Origin: Paraphaeosphaeria minitans
Taxonomy: Eukaryota; Ascomycota; Dothideomycetes; Pleosporales; Didymosphaeriaceae
DNA: 64,000 nucleotides
Assembly: GCA_015832175.1 (NCBI GenBank)
Contig: WJXW01000010.1
Span: forward strand, 1,922,001 to 1,986,000
Reading direction: 5' to 3'
A model generated the notes under the pieces. That model saw nothing but the letters and a program-made list of their open reading frames with translations, made no database searches and was not told the origin of the DNA. Position numbers and translations under genes: made by a program. Of the stretch, positions 1 through 11,164 are shown piece by piece. Each line of letters begins with the position of its first letter. Positions within the stretch are counted from its first letter, which is position 1.

Positions 1-1150
1 CTAGCAGACAGACTCTTGCGTCTTCTTCAGCCTCCGGCCTTGCAGCTGGCAGAAGGCTATCTGGGTACGTGTGAAGTGGGGGGGGGAGCAGAATGCTCGA
101 GGAGGATGCCCTACAGGAGCAGCACAGCTCACCAATAGCACAGCATATATCGACACCAAGTGTCTCTGTGCCGCCGTTGAGAACTCGATCCCAGACATGC
201 TCGCGTCAGGGCCCCTCACAGTCGACGAGCTAGCGTCCCGCACTTCCCTCCAGCCGCTCCGTCTGAAGCAGATCATGCGCGTGCTGCACAACAACGCCAT
301 CTTCGTCTACTCAGACTCGACGCAAACCTACAGTAACACGCCGTCGTCCTCACTCCTGAGACGCGATCATTGGACCCAGTGGCACCGGTGGGTGGCCCTC
401 TACGGCTCCCTCTTCTACGACTTCGCATCAAGTATCCCCTCCGCCATCCGCGCCCGTGAATCGCGCACTGCGGCGCAAATCGCGTGCGGAACCGAGAAAA
501 ATATCTTCCGCTACTTTTTCGAGCAAGAAGGCATGCAGGAGAAGTTCCACGCGGCGCTGGGGGCTGGCGCCGTGGCACAAGCGCCCGGCCTGCTGGCCGA
601 CTACGCCTGGCATGAACTCGGCGATGCCACGGTGCTCGACATTGGCGGCGGCGGCGGCGACTTTATCACTGCGCTGCTAAGAGGCTATCCCACGCTGCGT
701 GGCGCTCTGTTCGAGCTAGACTCGGTGATTGACATGGTGAGGCCGAAGTTCCGCGACACGAAAGGTGAATTTGCGGATGTGGGCGCGCGCATGGTCAATC
801 TGCATGTGGGCGACTTCTTGACCGCGGTGCCAACCTATGAGGTGTATACCATGAAATGGTGTCTGCACAACTGGTCTGACGCTGACGTGGTGCGCATCCT
901 GCATGTGGTGCGTAAGGCTATGCACGTAACACGACGGGCACGCATAGTTATCATCGAGGCAGTTCTCGCTGATGGGAGAAGCTCGCGCGTTTGGCGGTAT
1001 GGTGACGTGACTATGATGGCTACGGTTAATGGTCAGGAGCGCACTGAGGCTGAATGGCACGCTCTTGGGAGCAAAGCCGGTTGGCGAGTGGAGAGCGTCA
1101 CGGCAATGAGGAATGTGTGGGCTGCTGCTATTGATCTTCGACCCGCCTGA
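1..1150 (+). CDS. SAM-dependent O-methyltransferase, 5'-truncated by the window edge
   Basis: This is a fungal class I-type O-methyltransferase (caffeate/sterigmatocystin OMT-like family), which methylates hydroxyls of small aromatic metabolites. The N-terminal winged-helix dimerisation region covers 'ENSIPDML...LTVDELASRTSL...IMRVLHNN'. The SAM-binding loop is clear at 'VLDIGGGGGDF' (about nt 634-666), followed by the acidic 'FELDSVI' strand and 'GDFLTAVP'. The catalytic-region signature 'MKWCLHNWSD' lies near nt 850-880, with 'VIIEAVL' and 'NGQERTEAEW' further on. The frame is open from nt 144 to the TGA at 1148-1150. An in-frame GTG at nt 71 is not a credible fungal start. The better model is an upstream exon ending at nt 64 (frame 1, reading 'LLRLLQPPALQLAEGYL') joined to nt 144, so the true start is off the window. 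It is the only gene here with ordinary base composition. Its substrate cannot be told from sequence. Confidence 0.85.
65..143 (+). other. Probable spliceosomal intron in the O-methyltransferase gene
   Basis: The segment begins GTACGT and ends CACAG, with a plausible branch site CTCAC about 12 nt before the acceptor. Splicing nt 64 to nt 144 keeps the phase and joins an N-terminal helix typical of fungal OMTs to 'YIDTKCLCAAVENS'. The unspliced reading gives an atypical Gly-rich stretch. The alternative acceptor at nt 126 does not restore the phase. This is a model from sequence only. Confidence 0.6.
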
Positions 1151-2320
1151 GACTTTTAGTCAGGAGAGAACGGGTGGTTGACACGATGGCCAATAATTAG
1201 GCACCTGTAGATGTTACCTTACATACCGCTATACCGCCACGTGAAAACCCACACACACAAGAGCTAGCCGCTTATGTTCAAAACATATATTTGTTGATAT
1301 TGTGACGTAGGATTAGGTAAACTATTTGCTTCTCCTATTCTTCCTCTCTGTTGCAACAAGTGTGTAACGGCTAAGTTCACAACACGTTCCGGGTTGAAGC
1401 CTCTTGCATAGCACTAGTATTTTGGACCAACCCCGTGAGGAGGCGTCCCTTTTGAGATGGAACAAAATATCCTCCGTTATTTGGCTTTAATGAGCTGCCT
1501 TTAGCCTTCTTTCGTTACCTTTCAAGGCCCCCATTATTTCCTGGGTGTGTTTTGGCTGGGGGTGTGTGCTCGGATACCGAGAAAGCCACAATTTAGATGT
1601 TAATGCAGCAAAAAGATATGATAGCCCAGTCAAGTCTTTCTCCAGGGTCCAACGCCCAAAGCAGCACGCTCGAGCCCGTCACAGTGGTTCACCGATACTG
1701 ATGTCGAGGCCCGCTTCCCTTTACAGGTAGTTTCACAAGCCGGATCTTAGTTGGGCAGTCATCTTCCCTGCCACGAAGCTCATATTCAATATAAGTAGAC
1801 TGTTTTTCGGGTCCGTTTGCTTTATTAATCTGAGGCCAAATTAGATGGACCCTTTCAGAGTACTATGTACAATGGATCGTAAGTCTTAGTAGCGTCTAAT
1901 GTCTCCTCGAGAGAGGGACATTGTTTTGTCACCAACGCAATTGTCGGTTGGATGCCCTGACGCAACTCGAAGAGCTTTTGATTGATGGACTGGAGGGGTA
2001 ATTGCTTGTTAACCTGGAGCTAGTACGCCTACTTAGAGTACAAGAGTACAAAACTGTAACAAACGGGCATGTAGAAAGCGGAGATAAGCGGTCAGTGGTA
2101 TATTATGATATGTATCGGTCGCCCTTCATGCTGGCAAAATAGATTAAATCGCAGCCTTCATCGGCTTTCGGTAACTATGCTTTGTGTTCCCAAGTTTGCT
2201 ACGGCTGAACCGGTGAGCAGCAAGACATACATTTAATCTACGGACATGGCCGTGAAATGGTTTTGGGTGTAGTGTAGCACATACTTCGTTGTTAATATCA
2301 AACCAGATCCTCAGATACCA
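1151..2320. other. Intergenic stretch without a recognisable gene
   Basis: About 1.2 kb of mixed-composition DNA follows the OMT stop. I see only short chance frames and no splice-supported gene, RNA gene or repeat. TG and CA dinucleotides are common, so this part is not RIP-mutated. It probably holds the OMT 3' UTR and spacer. Confidence 0.6.
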
Positions 2321-3136
2321 ATGATAGTGCTGAGTATGTTTCGAGAGTCAGAGATGATTCTCAAGTCTTCCAAGGCCACTAGTATATCATCTTTCAACCC
2401 GGAGGTTATACTCAAAAGATTCAAGAAAACTACCCAGGATAATAACCAGGGATCACGAGAGAGCTCTCACTCAGTGCTTAGTGGCGACGGCTGGCGTGAA
2501 CTACATCGCCTTGTACGAGCTACAGAGCAACAGAGTAGGAAGGACGCGCAGAAGCTTAGTCGTTCACTCCACCATATCTTCGCTAACGTTCAGCTACTCC
2601 ACCACGAGAATGCTAGATTAAGAGAAGCGCTTGCCACTAAAGAGAAGCAGAAGAAGAAGGGCAAGCCTCTAGATCTTTAACAACGTTAAGAGTACTATAG
2701 TGGGGCGGTCTTCTGGTCACTCAGCAAGGTTAGAGAGGCTCGCGTACGTTAGTCTGTAAAGGTGCAGAAGAGGGAGCGGGAACTTTAAAAAGCAGAGACA
2801 GCTAAGTTAAGGATGGCAGCTAAGCTGTGCGAGGAAAAAATCGCAAAGGAGAAGCCTATAGCGCGGGAGGTAGCTAAGGTAGCTAGGGAGAAGAAGAGGG
2901 CTAAGAAGGCAGTAAGGCGCGCTTACAAGAAAGAGGCTTATAACTTAAGAAAAACTCTATAATCTACCTAAATAGAGAAGAGAAATGCGTCGCAGCTATA
3001 TAGATAGAGCAACAAGCGTTAGAAACGTCTAGTTAACGCTGTGACTACTAAGGAGCCCTTAGGTGCCGCATTAGCGGCTCTAACTAAGACTACGCGGCAC
3101 GGCCGCAACGTTAAGCTTTTAAGTAAATATTAGTAA
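2321..3136 (+). pseudogene. pogo/Fot-type DDE transposase, C-terminal remnant
   Basis: A single frame of 272 codons runs from an ATG at 2321 to a TAA at 3134-3136, interrupted by TAA/TAG beginning at 2678. The first 119 codons are open. They read like the tail of Ascomycete pogo-like (Tc1/mariner superfamily) transposases: 'FNPEVILKRF', then 'GWRELHRLVRATEQQ', 'LSRSLHHIF', 'HENARLREALATK' and 'KKKGKPLDL'. After the first stop the same frame continues with the typical Lys/Ala/Glu-rich helical tail ('REVAKVAREKKRAKKA') and a terminal 'GRNVKLLSKYQ'-like motif. The DDE catalytic domain and HTH domain are missing upstream, so this is a 5'-truncated copy. It sits at the transition from normal to RIP-mutated DNA and becomes more damaged to the right. 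Confidence 0.75.
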
Positions 3137-3250
3137 CTACGGTAGCGCAGGTTAATCGCAAACATTAATAGAGCACGCCACTAGCAAATCTCGCAATATT
3201 CGCTACTATATGTGGCTCTATAGCCTTATTTCTCGCAGAGCTGTTATGGT

Positions 3251-3294
3251 TTAATTAATTAATTAATTAATAATAACAATAATAATAATAACAA
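3251..3294. repeat. AT-rich simple repeat (TTAA)n/(AATAAT)n
   Basis: The stretch is (TTAA)n followed by imperfect AATAAT and AACAAT units. It separates the transposase remnant from the LTR-containing block. Confidence 0.9.
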
Positions 3295-3319
3295 TGTCCA
3301 TTTGGCTGTACATGGGTTT

Positions 3320-3708
3320 TGTTAAATCAAAGAGGGTAGCTAGTTCTAAAGGGTTAAGGTTAGTTCTTAGGTAGGCGTACTTATAAAGGTTAAGGGGTCT
3401 TATTAATATAGTAGTATTTTACAAAGTGTAATAAGTTAAGAATATAGCCTAAGTGTAATCTAAATAATAGATTAATAAATAGGTTAAATATAAGTATAAA
3501 GAGTCTATCCTCGCGTTCCTATATACTAAAGGAATTCTACTCTATAGCGAGCGCTCTATAGAGAGCACCTTACTACTCTATAGAAAGTAATTATATAATT
3601 CCTTTATTTAGGGCGGAGTTAGCGTATAACCTATATTAGATCCCTACTACGTGCTCTTCTAAATACAATACTAATAGTAAGCTATTATTAGAGTCTTAGA
3701 TCCTAATA
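3320..3708 (-). mobile_element. Solo LTR of the chromovirus family, inverted
   Basis: Read on the minus strand, this 389-bp segment aligns along its length with the 416-bp LTRs at 4532 and 10744. Both share the start 'tattaggatct', the 'ctaagaactaaccttaaccc' block and the 'gatttaaca' end. It is flanked by identical 5-bp direct repeats GGTTT at 3315-3319 and 3709-3713, the target-site duplication of a separate insertion. No internal region is present, so it is a solo LTR left by LTR-LTR recombination. It lies inside the LINE remnant. Confidence 0.85.
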
Positions 3709-3713
3709 GGTTT

Positions 3714-4531
3714 TAACCCTATATAGCCCTACTTCTAGCTAAGCCTATTATCTAACACTATCTATATTAGTCTTAGAACCTTATTTCTTAGCCTATATCT
3801 ATTAGACCTACTAGTAAACTCTATTATAATTCTCCTGTCTAAGGACTACTATATCTATATGTAGTTAACTTTTAAATAATAAGTAAAGTCTTTTTATTCT
3901 ACCTACAAATTTAATAGTTGTGTAGACTACGTCTAGATTAGATTTCTACTAGTTAATAGAATTATTTAGACTAGAGCTATCTAGGGTTGTGTATAGTATC
4001 CTCTACTAAATATATATAATAAGTTACTATATATTTTATCTACTTCTCTAATTATATCCTTATAAAGGTGTGCGTACCTTTAATACTAGAATAGAAAATA
4101 GTCTATTTGCTCGTTACCCTAGCCGCATTTGCACTGGCCACCGCTATCTACTTTTATTTTTACTAGAAAAGCTTAGAGTTTAGAGTGGCCTATCTAGAGC
4201 TAGGCTAATTTCTGCGCTTCTTTTCTATATAACTTATTATAGAGTAACCTTATATGTAAACACATAAGTGCTATATCTAATTATTTAAGGTATCTTACTA
4301 TTATCCACCCCTTAGTTAGCCTTACTATTAGGATTACTCCCTTAAGTTTTAAGGTGTCTACGAATTAAAACCTACACTAGAGTCCTAGTAAAGTTACTAC
4401 CTTACTCTAGGGTTTTATAGTTATCCTCGCGAATTTGTTAGCGGTCTTATTCCCTATAATGTCTAAATAGGATAGGATCTATATAAGTTAAAACCTCTAG
4501 CCATCCCTCTTATACAGGGCTTATATAATAT
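3714..4531 (-). pseudogene. LINE (Tad-like) reverse transcriptase, 3' part
   Basis: On the minus strand, with stops taken as RIP lesions, the segment reads as the C-terminal tail of a LINE ORF2: a 'CKCG' zinc-like motif with 'RYAHLYKDIIREV' behind it, as in the CCHC-like end of fungal Tad-clade elements. It continues the minus-strand RNase H region at 11165-11984. The chromovirus was inserted between the two halves (TSD AATAT) and the solo LTR further down. All frames are broken. Assignment to LINE is moderately secure; the exact clade is inference. Confidence 0.5.
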
Positions 4532-4947
4532 TGTTAGGATCTAAAATCCACATAATGGCGGGAAGTTGGTTTTGTACCTAGCGGGCGCGTAGTAAGGATC
4601 GAGCGGGGACTTAATGCCAGCTACGCCTTAAACAAAGGAGTTACGTAACTACTCTCTATAGAGCGCTTAATTGCTCTGTGCAAAGCATAACACACATAAC
4701 CACTTTGCATAGAGCGCTCCCTACAAAGTGGACTTTACTTAGTATATAGGAACGTAAGAATAGGCTCTCTATACTTATATTTAATCTGTTTATTAATCTA
4801 TTGTTTAGATTCTAATAGACTAAATTATTAACTTATTACACTTTATAAGATACTATTATATTAATAAGACCTTCTACCTTCTATAAGTACTCCTGCCTAA
4901 GAACTAACTTTAACCCTTTAGGACTAGCTACCCTCTTAGATTTAACA
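4532..4947 (+). repeat. 5' LTR of the chromovirus (416 bp)
   Basis: It begins 'tgttaggatct' and ends 'gatttaaca'. In the first ~100 bp, all differences from the 3' LTR that I compared are transitions, as RIP predicts. It contains an inverted repeat, ccactttg (4700-4707) and caaagtgg (4724-4731). Confidence 0.92.
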
Positions 4948-5029
4948 TTTTAAACACTCTTAATATAAATACTTTATAAACTCCTACCTCTTCTACAGCT
5001 TTAGGTGCCGCTAAGATTACTCTTATAAA

Positions 5030-6800
5030 GGATAGTAGTAAGGCGCATAAACCTAATCTCTACTTTAGCGAACAATTTTACACTAACGTCTAGATTCTTT
5101 AGTTAGACCTCTACTTCTTTAACTTAAATAAACCTTTTAAAGATAAGAAGAAAGTTATCTTCGCAGCAATATATATATAAGGAGATATAGGATTATAGAT
5201 CTATCCTTACCTTAAAAAGTACCTAGGAATAGACTATAATAATAATAACAATAATTACGTAAACAAGCACACTAATGTAGTTAATATTATTAAAGATTAT
5301 AATAACTTTAAGAAATGCCTTAAATAACTCTTTAAGATTGCTAATAAGGACTCTATTACAAAGGCAAAAATTTAGACTATAACTTAGAAATAATTAGTAG
5401 CTAAGTATATAACTAAGTTTTATAGATACGCTGTGCAACTTAACTAGGATAATAAATCTCTTTAAAATATATATAAATAAGGACTTAAATAGAAACTACG
5501 TAAGGAACTCTTACGTAGTAGTGCACAAATTACTAACCTTAAGAAACTATATAAAAAAACTATTAGGATTAATAGAGAGTAGTTTTTATTGTAATAAGAG
5601 CTCTACTAAAACCCTAGAGCGATAAGCTTTAGACAACTAGTAAAAATAGTTTATAAGAACCCTATTAGAATCGTCTAAAGGCAATAGCTAAGGAACTACT
5701 AGAGATATAAACTAATAGAAAATGTCTAGTTTAACTACTTAGGTAAAAGAAAAAAAGGAAAGATAGGCCCTAAGCAGCTTAATAAACGCGTCTCTAATAG
5801 AAGTTAATAATTAATAACTAAAACCTATAAATGCTTTACATATAGTAAACTAGGCTATATAGCTAGGAACTATAGATTAAAGAACAAAGTCTATTAAACT
5901 AAGTTAAATATACTAACTATTAAGGACTAAGAACCTAATAAAGAATAGGAAGTTATTACAACGCTATTTAGTTACTAACATATTACGCTAGAGAGAAGTA
6001 AGTAATTAGATTTACCTAACTTATAACTATACAAAGATCTAGAAGACAACTCTAACGTATACTATAATATAGAAGATATAGAAGAGATACTAAGATCTTC
6101 TACTCCTTATCTACAAAGTAGGCGGGAAGAAGATAACCCTATGTCACCTAAGTATAAACTAAATATTTAGGACTATATAGAACCCCACTAGGCACTAAAA
6201 GGAATACAACCCTATAAAAATAAGAAGTTAGACTATGTACTAAAGTACTACCTAGACTACTAAAATCCTACACACTAACCCTGTATATAGACGTATTATG
6301 AAGAACTAATATACGCACAACATAAGGTAGAGAAAAAAGAGAATAAAAATAACCTAGAAGGAAACTACGCTATAGATAGATATAGATAGACTACCCTATT
6401 ACAGCTTGCGACAAACACCTCTAGGATAAATAATAAGTAAAATACTTTCCTTACTTTACGTAGAAGGGTAATAAATACTATAATATACTTATTAACAGAG
6501 ACTGCATATAACTATACTAGTATATATGTCTAAACTAAGACTACAAATACCACTATATAGCTAAACGTTTAGATAGCTTTATAAACTACCCTATGTAAGA
6601 AGTAATAACAGAGCTACTAATTTAACTAGTATATAGAAATAGTAAAGACTGTAAGAGGAAAAATAGAAGAACATCCTTATAGGAAGAAGAAGAAGACAAT
6701 CTACACAAGCTACGTACTTAAGAATAATAATAGAAGTAGATGCTTAGAAACGTATACTAGGCACTAGAACTTAACTATAACCTATACAAATAGATGTCTT
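5030..6800 (+). pseudogene. Chromovirus gag remnant
   Basis: With TAG/TAA treated as damaged Gln or Trp codons, the frame gives a gag capsid-like region ('LYFSEQFYTNV', 'KVIFAAIYI', 'AVQLNQDNKSLQ') and then a zinc knuckle near 5820-5880. In this CCHC motif only the first Cys survives. The second Cys, the His and the last Cys are all Tyr, exactly the changes RIP makes (TGT to TAT, CAT to TAT, TGC to TAC). A long hydrophilic linker follows towards protease. Gag would assemble the particle and bind RNA. The frame cannot be translated as it stands. Confidence 0.75.
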
Positions 6801-6839
6801 TTTTAGGCCTAAACTTAGACAAGAAAACGCCTTTATTAA

Positions 6840-9800
6840 ATTAAATACTATAGTAAGCACAGTATTAGTTAAGCTACTAGTATAGCTTAAAGGAATATAG
6901 GCTTAAGCTCTTATAGACTTAGGAGTAGAAAAGAACTTTATATCTTATTAGATAGTAAGATAAGCAGGACTTATAATATTAGAGAAAAAAGTACCCTATA
7001 TTATCTATGTCGTAAATAGATCCCGAATGCCTAAGACACCTTAAATATACTAGGAGGTCACTACTATAATAATAGTCTAAGGATATAGAGAGGAACTTAC
7101 CTTAGATGTCTTACTAGGATCTAAGCATAAGTTAGTCTTAGAATTACTTTAGTTAATAATACACAACCCGCAGATTAACTAGGGTATAAAGAAAATATTA
7201 TTTAAACGCTGTAATTATATATTATAAGTAAAGCCTACGTATTAACTAAAAATAATAGTAGATAAGGGAGTTATTAATAATATAATACTACGATAGTAGT
7301 TAAAAAATAGAAGTACACCTTAGCAGACGCTAGTAAGAACTACTAGATTAAGAAGCGCAAGAAGGAGGACAATAGCACACCCTTTACCTTACTAAGAAAG
7401 TACAGGAAATAGACACATATATTTACAGAAAAGGAAGGAAAAGTAAACCTACTAGAATATTAACCCTAGGATCTTATAATAGACCTAGAAGAAGGGAAGA
7501 CGCCACCCTTTAGACTACTATATAGTAAGATAGAAGAAGAACTCCTTAAAGAACGTGATTTTATTAAGATAAACTTTAAAAAAAGATATATACAACTATT
7601 AAAGTTACTAGCAGTAAGCCCTTTTATATTTATTAAGAAAAAGGATAAATTAGACAGACTATGCGTTAACTACTAATAACTTAACAACATAATAATAAAG
7701 AACTAATATCTACTACTAAATATTACAGAGCTATAAGATTAACTATCTTAAGCTAAGATATTCATAATAATAGATCTAAGAGATGGTTACCACCTTATAC
7801 AAATTAAGAAAGGTAAAGAATAGAAAACAGCGTTTTAATTACGCTATAGACTATTTAAATATAAGGTTATGCCTTTTAGACTTATAAACGCACTAGCAGC
7901 TTTTATAGCGCTTATTAATAATGTACTTTATGAATATCTAGACATATTTGTTATCGCGTATATAGACGATATCCTCGTCTTTTCTAAAAATAAATTAGAC
8001 CACACCAAGCATGTATAGATAGTACTAGAAGTACTAGACAAAGTATACCTTTATATTAAACTTAAGAAATACAAGTTTAACGTTAAATAACTTAAATTCC
8101 TAGAACACATTATTACTATAGAAGGAATTAAGATAGCACTAAGTAAAGTTAAATGCATTAGGAACTAGCTAATACTAAAAACAGCTAAAAAATCTAAGAA
8201 TTCTTAGAATTCTGTAGATTTAATTAACAATTTATCTAAGATTACGTAAAGGTTACAATACCCTTAACAAATCTTATAAAGAAGGATGTACCCTTTAAAT
8301 AAATAGATAAGTGTAGAATATTATTCTAACTCCTTAAGATAGTATATATTATAGAACCTATCCTTATTTGTTTTAGAAGCGATAAACTACTACGCTTTAA
8401 AACAGACGCTAGTAATCTTATACTAGGCGCCTACGCTAAATAAGAACATAATAGTAAATAGCACCTAATTGCCTATTACTTATGCAAATTTAATAACGCC
8501 GAAACATAATATAACGTATATAATAAAGAACTCTACGCTATTATTAAAGCCTTAAAGCACTAGAGGATTTACGCGCTTAGTTACTTAACGCTAGAAATCT
8601 ACACAGATTACAAGAACCTTCTAAGGTTTATAATAACAAAAGAACTTACGCTATAATAATAAAGATAGTTATAAACCACTAGGTAGTATAAGTTCAAAAT
8701 CATCTATATAGCTAGGAAAGAAAATAGCAGAGCAGACGCTCTTAGCTAACAAAGTAATTTAGTAAGAGAAAAGGTAAAAACCTTCTTTGCAATTCTTCGC
8801 AAAGCTAAAGATAGATCTCTACAACTAATAGCAGAACTAAATTAACTTTTAGTAATTAACTAAGAAGTTCTAAAACATCTATAGACTAAGATTATCTAAC
8901 AATACTATAATAACCCTATATACAGACACCTAGGCATTACAAAGACAATAGAACTTATCTAAAGGAATTACACCTTTAAAGGAATTAAGGAAGCTGTAAT
9001 AACTTATATCTATAAATATACAGAATGCTAAAGAAATAAACATAGCACACATCTTAAATATGGAGATATAAGTAATTAGAATACTAACAGCACTATAGGA
9101 AGACATTGCTATAGATTTTATTATAGGAATTCTAAACTCTAAAGATCTAACAATAGGAATTAAATACAACAGTATACTAGTAATAGTCTACTAACTAACT
9201 AAGTATATTAAGTTCATTCTATGCCTTAAGAGAATAACAGCAAAGGAACTCGCTTTTCTTATCCTAGACTAACTAATTAGACACCACAGAATCCCAAAAA
9301 TAATTATTAGCGACAGAGACAAGCTCTTCACGTTAAATTATTAAATAACACTTATAGCACTACTTAGAACAAAACAAAAGCTATTAATAGCTTACTATCT
9401 ATAAATAGATAGATAAACAGAACGTACAAACTAAACTATAGAAACGTACCTACGCATCTACTATAATAGTTAGAAGAATAACTAGATTTTATTACTACCT
9501 ATAGCACAGTTAGCCTATAATAACAAAGTATTAGTAGCATTAGGATATACACTATTCTATGTAAACTACAGAAGACACCTACATCTCTTTAACTAATAAT
9601 TTCCTACGACAATTAAAGCAAAAGAAGCTATAGATATAGTAGAAAATATAAAGAAAATACACTAACAACTTTAAGAAAATCTTAAGAAAGCTTAGCAGTA
9701 ATTAATTTTATACTAAAATTAAAAATAAAAAATAGCACCTTAGCTAAAGAAGGGGGATAAAGTATATCTGCTTACAAAGAACTTTTAAACTTTTAAAAAA

Positions 9801-10150
9801 AAACACAAGAAACTAGATTATATTAAGGTTAGACTATTTTACATTTCTAAGCAAATATCACTAGTGAATTATAAGTTGGAACTACCGCTAGATGTAAAGA
9901 TACACCTAGTATTCTATGTATTACTACTAGAACTAGCAGACCCTAATACACTAGTTAAAACCACCTTCTACTACCAGACTAAGGAAGAAAACGAATTTAA
10001 GGTTAAAAGAATTCTAGAATATAATTAGTATAACAACGTATACCTTGTTAAGTAGAAAGGTTACCTACATAGCGAAAACACCTAGGAACTAAAGAACAAT
10101 TTAGGAAACTGTTAGCAAAAGATTAAAGAATTCTACTAGAAACACGAATA
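6840..10150 (+). pseudogene. Chromovirus pol remnant: protease, RT, RNase H, integrase, chromodomain
   Basis: Protease is near 6905-6945 ('ALIDLGVEKNFIS', with the expected D-S/T-G changed to DLG). Reverse transcriptase spans about 7560-8110 and keeps its catalytic YIDD box at 7959-7970. RNase H lies around 8390-8760 ('FKTDASN', 'KELYAIIKAL'). Integrase covers about 8880-9700: its HHCC finger has lost a His and a Cys to Tyr, while the first Asp ('EDIAIDF'), second Asp ('IISDRDK') and Glu ('TERTNQTIE') are visible. A chromodomain at 9990-10146 ('VKRILEYNQYNNVYLV') probably directed integration to heterochromatin. Many in-frame TAG/TAA codons and at least one frame change, near 8190, inactivate it. 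Confidence 0.88.
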
Positions 10151-10204
10151 TATCTAGGAGGATTACAGTACTAACGCTATAGTGTCTACTATATTAAGCG
10201 TTAA

Positions 10205-10633
10205 TCACATTACTATAGAGTAACTAATAGTCGCTATAGTAGTAGGATAATTAACAGTATCTATATTTACGTTCTTACTATCCGCAGTTATTTCTGTAGC
10301 TAGACACAATATCTTCTTATAAGCACGCTCTTTAGCCTAAGCTAGTATCTTTTTATTTTGTAATAACTACACTATTAGGAGAAATAACGCCTTCTTATCC
10401 TTCTTAACCTTCTTCTTATACTCCTTACAAGTCTTATCTAGTGACAACTAGCTTATATTTACACACAGACAACCTAAGTAAACACATTTAGAACACTTTA
10501 AACCTAAACCTAGTATAATATAGCAAATAGAACCTTTAAAACTGCAATTAATACAAAAGCTCTCTATAATAATATTAGCTTCTTAGATCTTGCGATATAA
10601 TTAATGTTTTTAAATAGTAGAGTTGCTAGGCAT
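10205..10633 (-). pseudogene. Antisense cysteine-rich (zinc-finger-like) frame in the chromovirus
   Basis: On the strand opposite to pol, one 143-codon frame runs from an ATG (10631-10633) to a TGA (10205-10207). It is broken only by six TAG/TAA codons at plausible Gln positions. The product has two closely spaced Cys pairs ('CINC' and 'CSKC'), a further 'CLC' pair, and a basic coiled-coil-like region ('CKEYKKKVKK', 'AKERAYKK'). From memory, similar short Cys-finger plus coiled-coil proteins occur antisense in other ascomycete gypsy elements. Its function is unknown. A TGA end and an unshifted frame favour a real gene over a shadow of pol, and pol has already ended at 10150. Confidence 0.55.
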
Positions 10634-10727
10634 AATGCTAACAGACGTACTTATAGTAGGTAGGGTTAGCAGAACAGCTTACGTAACGATAGCCAAGATC
10701 TAAATATATAATTTAGGACAAATCTGT

Positions 10728-10740
10728 AAAAGAGAGGGGA
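10728..10740 (+). promoter_or_regulatory. Polypurine tract of the chromovirus
   Basis: The sequence AAAAGAGAGGGGA lies 3 bp before the 3' LTR. This is the expected place and composition for the plus-strand primer of reverse transcription. Confidence 0.75.
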
Positions 10741-10743
10741 TAA

Positions 10744-11159
10744 TATTAGGATCTAAAATCCACATAATAGTAGGAAGCTAGTTTTATACCTAGCAGGCGC
10801 GTAGCAAAGATTAAGCGGGAACTTAATACTAGCTACGCCTTAAATAAAAGAGTTACGTAACTACTCTCTACAGAGCGCTTAATTGCTCTGTGCAGAGTAT
10901 AACACACGTAACCGCTCTATATAGAGCGCTCCCTATAGAGCGGACTTTGCTTAGTATATAGGAACACAAGGATAGGCTCTCTATACTTATGTTTAATCTG
11001 TTTATTAATCTATTGTTTAGATTCTAGTAGACTAAATTGTTAACTTGTTACACTTCGCAAGATACTATTATATTAATAAGACCTTCTACCTTTTATAAGT
11101 ACTCCTGCCTAAGAACTAACCTTAACCCTTTAGGACTAGCTACCCTCTTGGATTTAACA
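10744..11159 (+). repeat. 3' LTR of the chromovirus (416 bp)
   Basis: It has the same length as the 5' LTR. Its terminal TG has become TA. Its inverted repeat reads ccgctcta (10912-10919) and tagagcgg (10936-10943). The target duplication AATAT follows at 11160-11164. Confidence 0.92.
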
Positions 11160-11164
11160 AATAT

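Larger units (their letters stand above)
4532..11159 (+). mobile_element. Complete Ty3/gypsy chromovirus, RIP-inactivated
   Basis: This is a 6.6-kb LTR retrotransposon bounded by two 416-bp LTRs that start TG/TA and end CA, with identical target duplications AATAT at 4527-4531 and 11160-11164. Internal order on the plus strand is gag with a zinc knuckle, aspartic protease, reverse transcriptase, RNase H, integrase and a C-terminal chromodomain; this order (RT before integrase, plus chromodomain) defines Ty3/gypsy chromoviruses. A polypurine tract precedes the 3' LTR. An antisense frame lies between the chromodomain and the 3' LTR. Dozens of TAG/TAA codons in every frame and motif changes such as Cys to Tyr show it is dead through RIP. 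It is inserted in a LINE remnant. Confidence 0.93.

Noticed and set aside
71..143. GTG at 71 as the start of the O-methyltransferase
   Set aside because: Nuclear fungal genes rarely start at GTG, and the Gly-rich stretch it adds fits an intron with GTACGT and CACAG ends.
1545..1730. 61-codon plus-strand frame in the spacer after the OMT
   Set aside because: It is short, with no recognisable motif, no splice context and no neighbouring support. Chance is sufficient.
8930..9169. 79-codon minus-strand frame
   Set aside because: It is antisense to the integrase finger of the chromovirus, with hydrophobic composition from AT-rich DNA.
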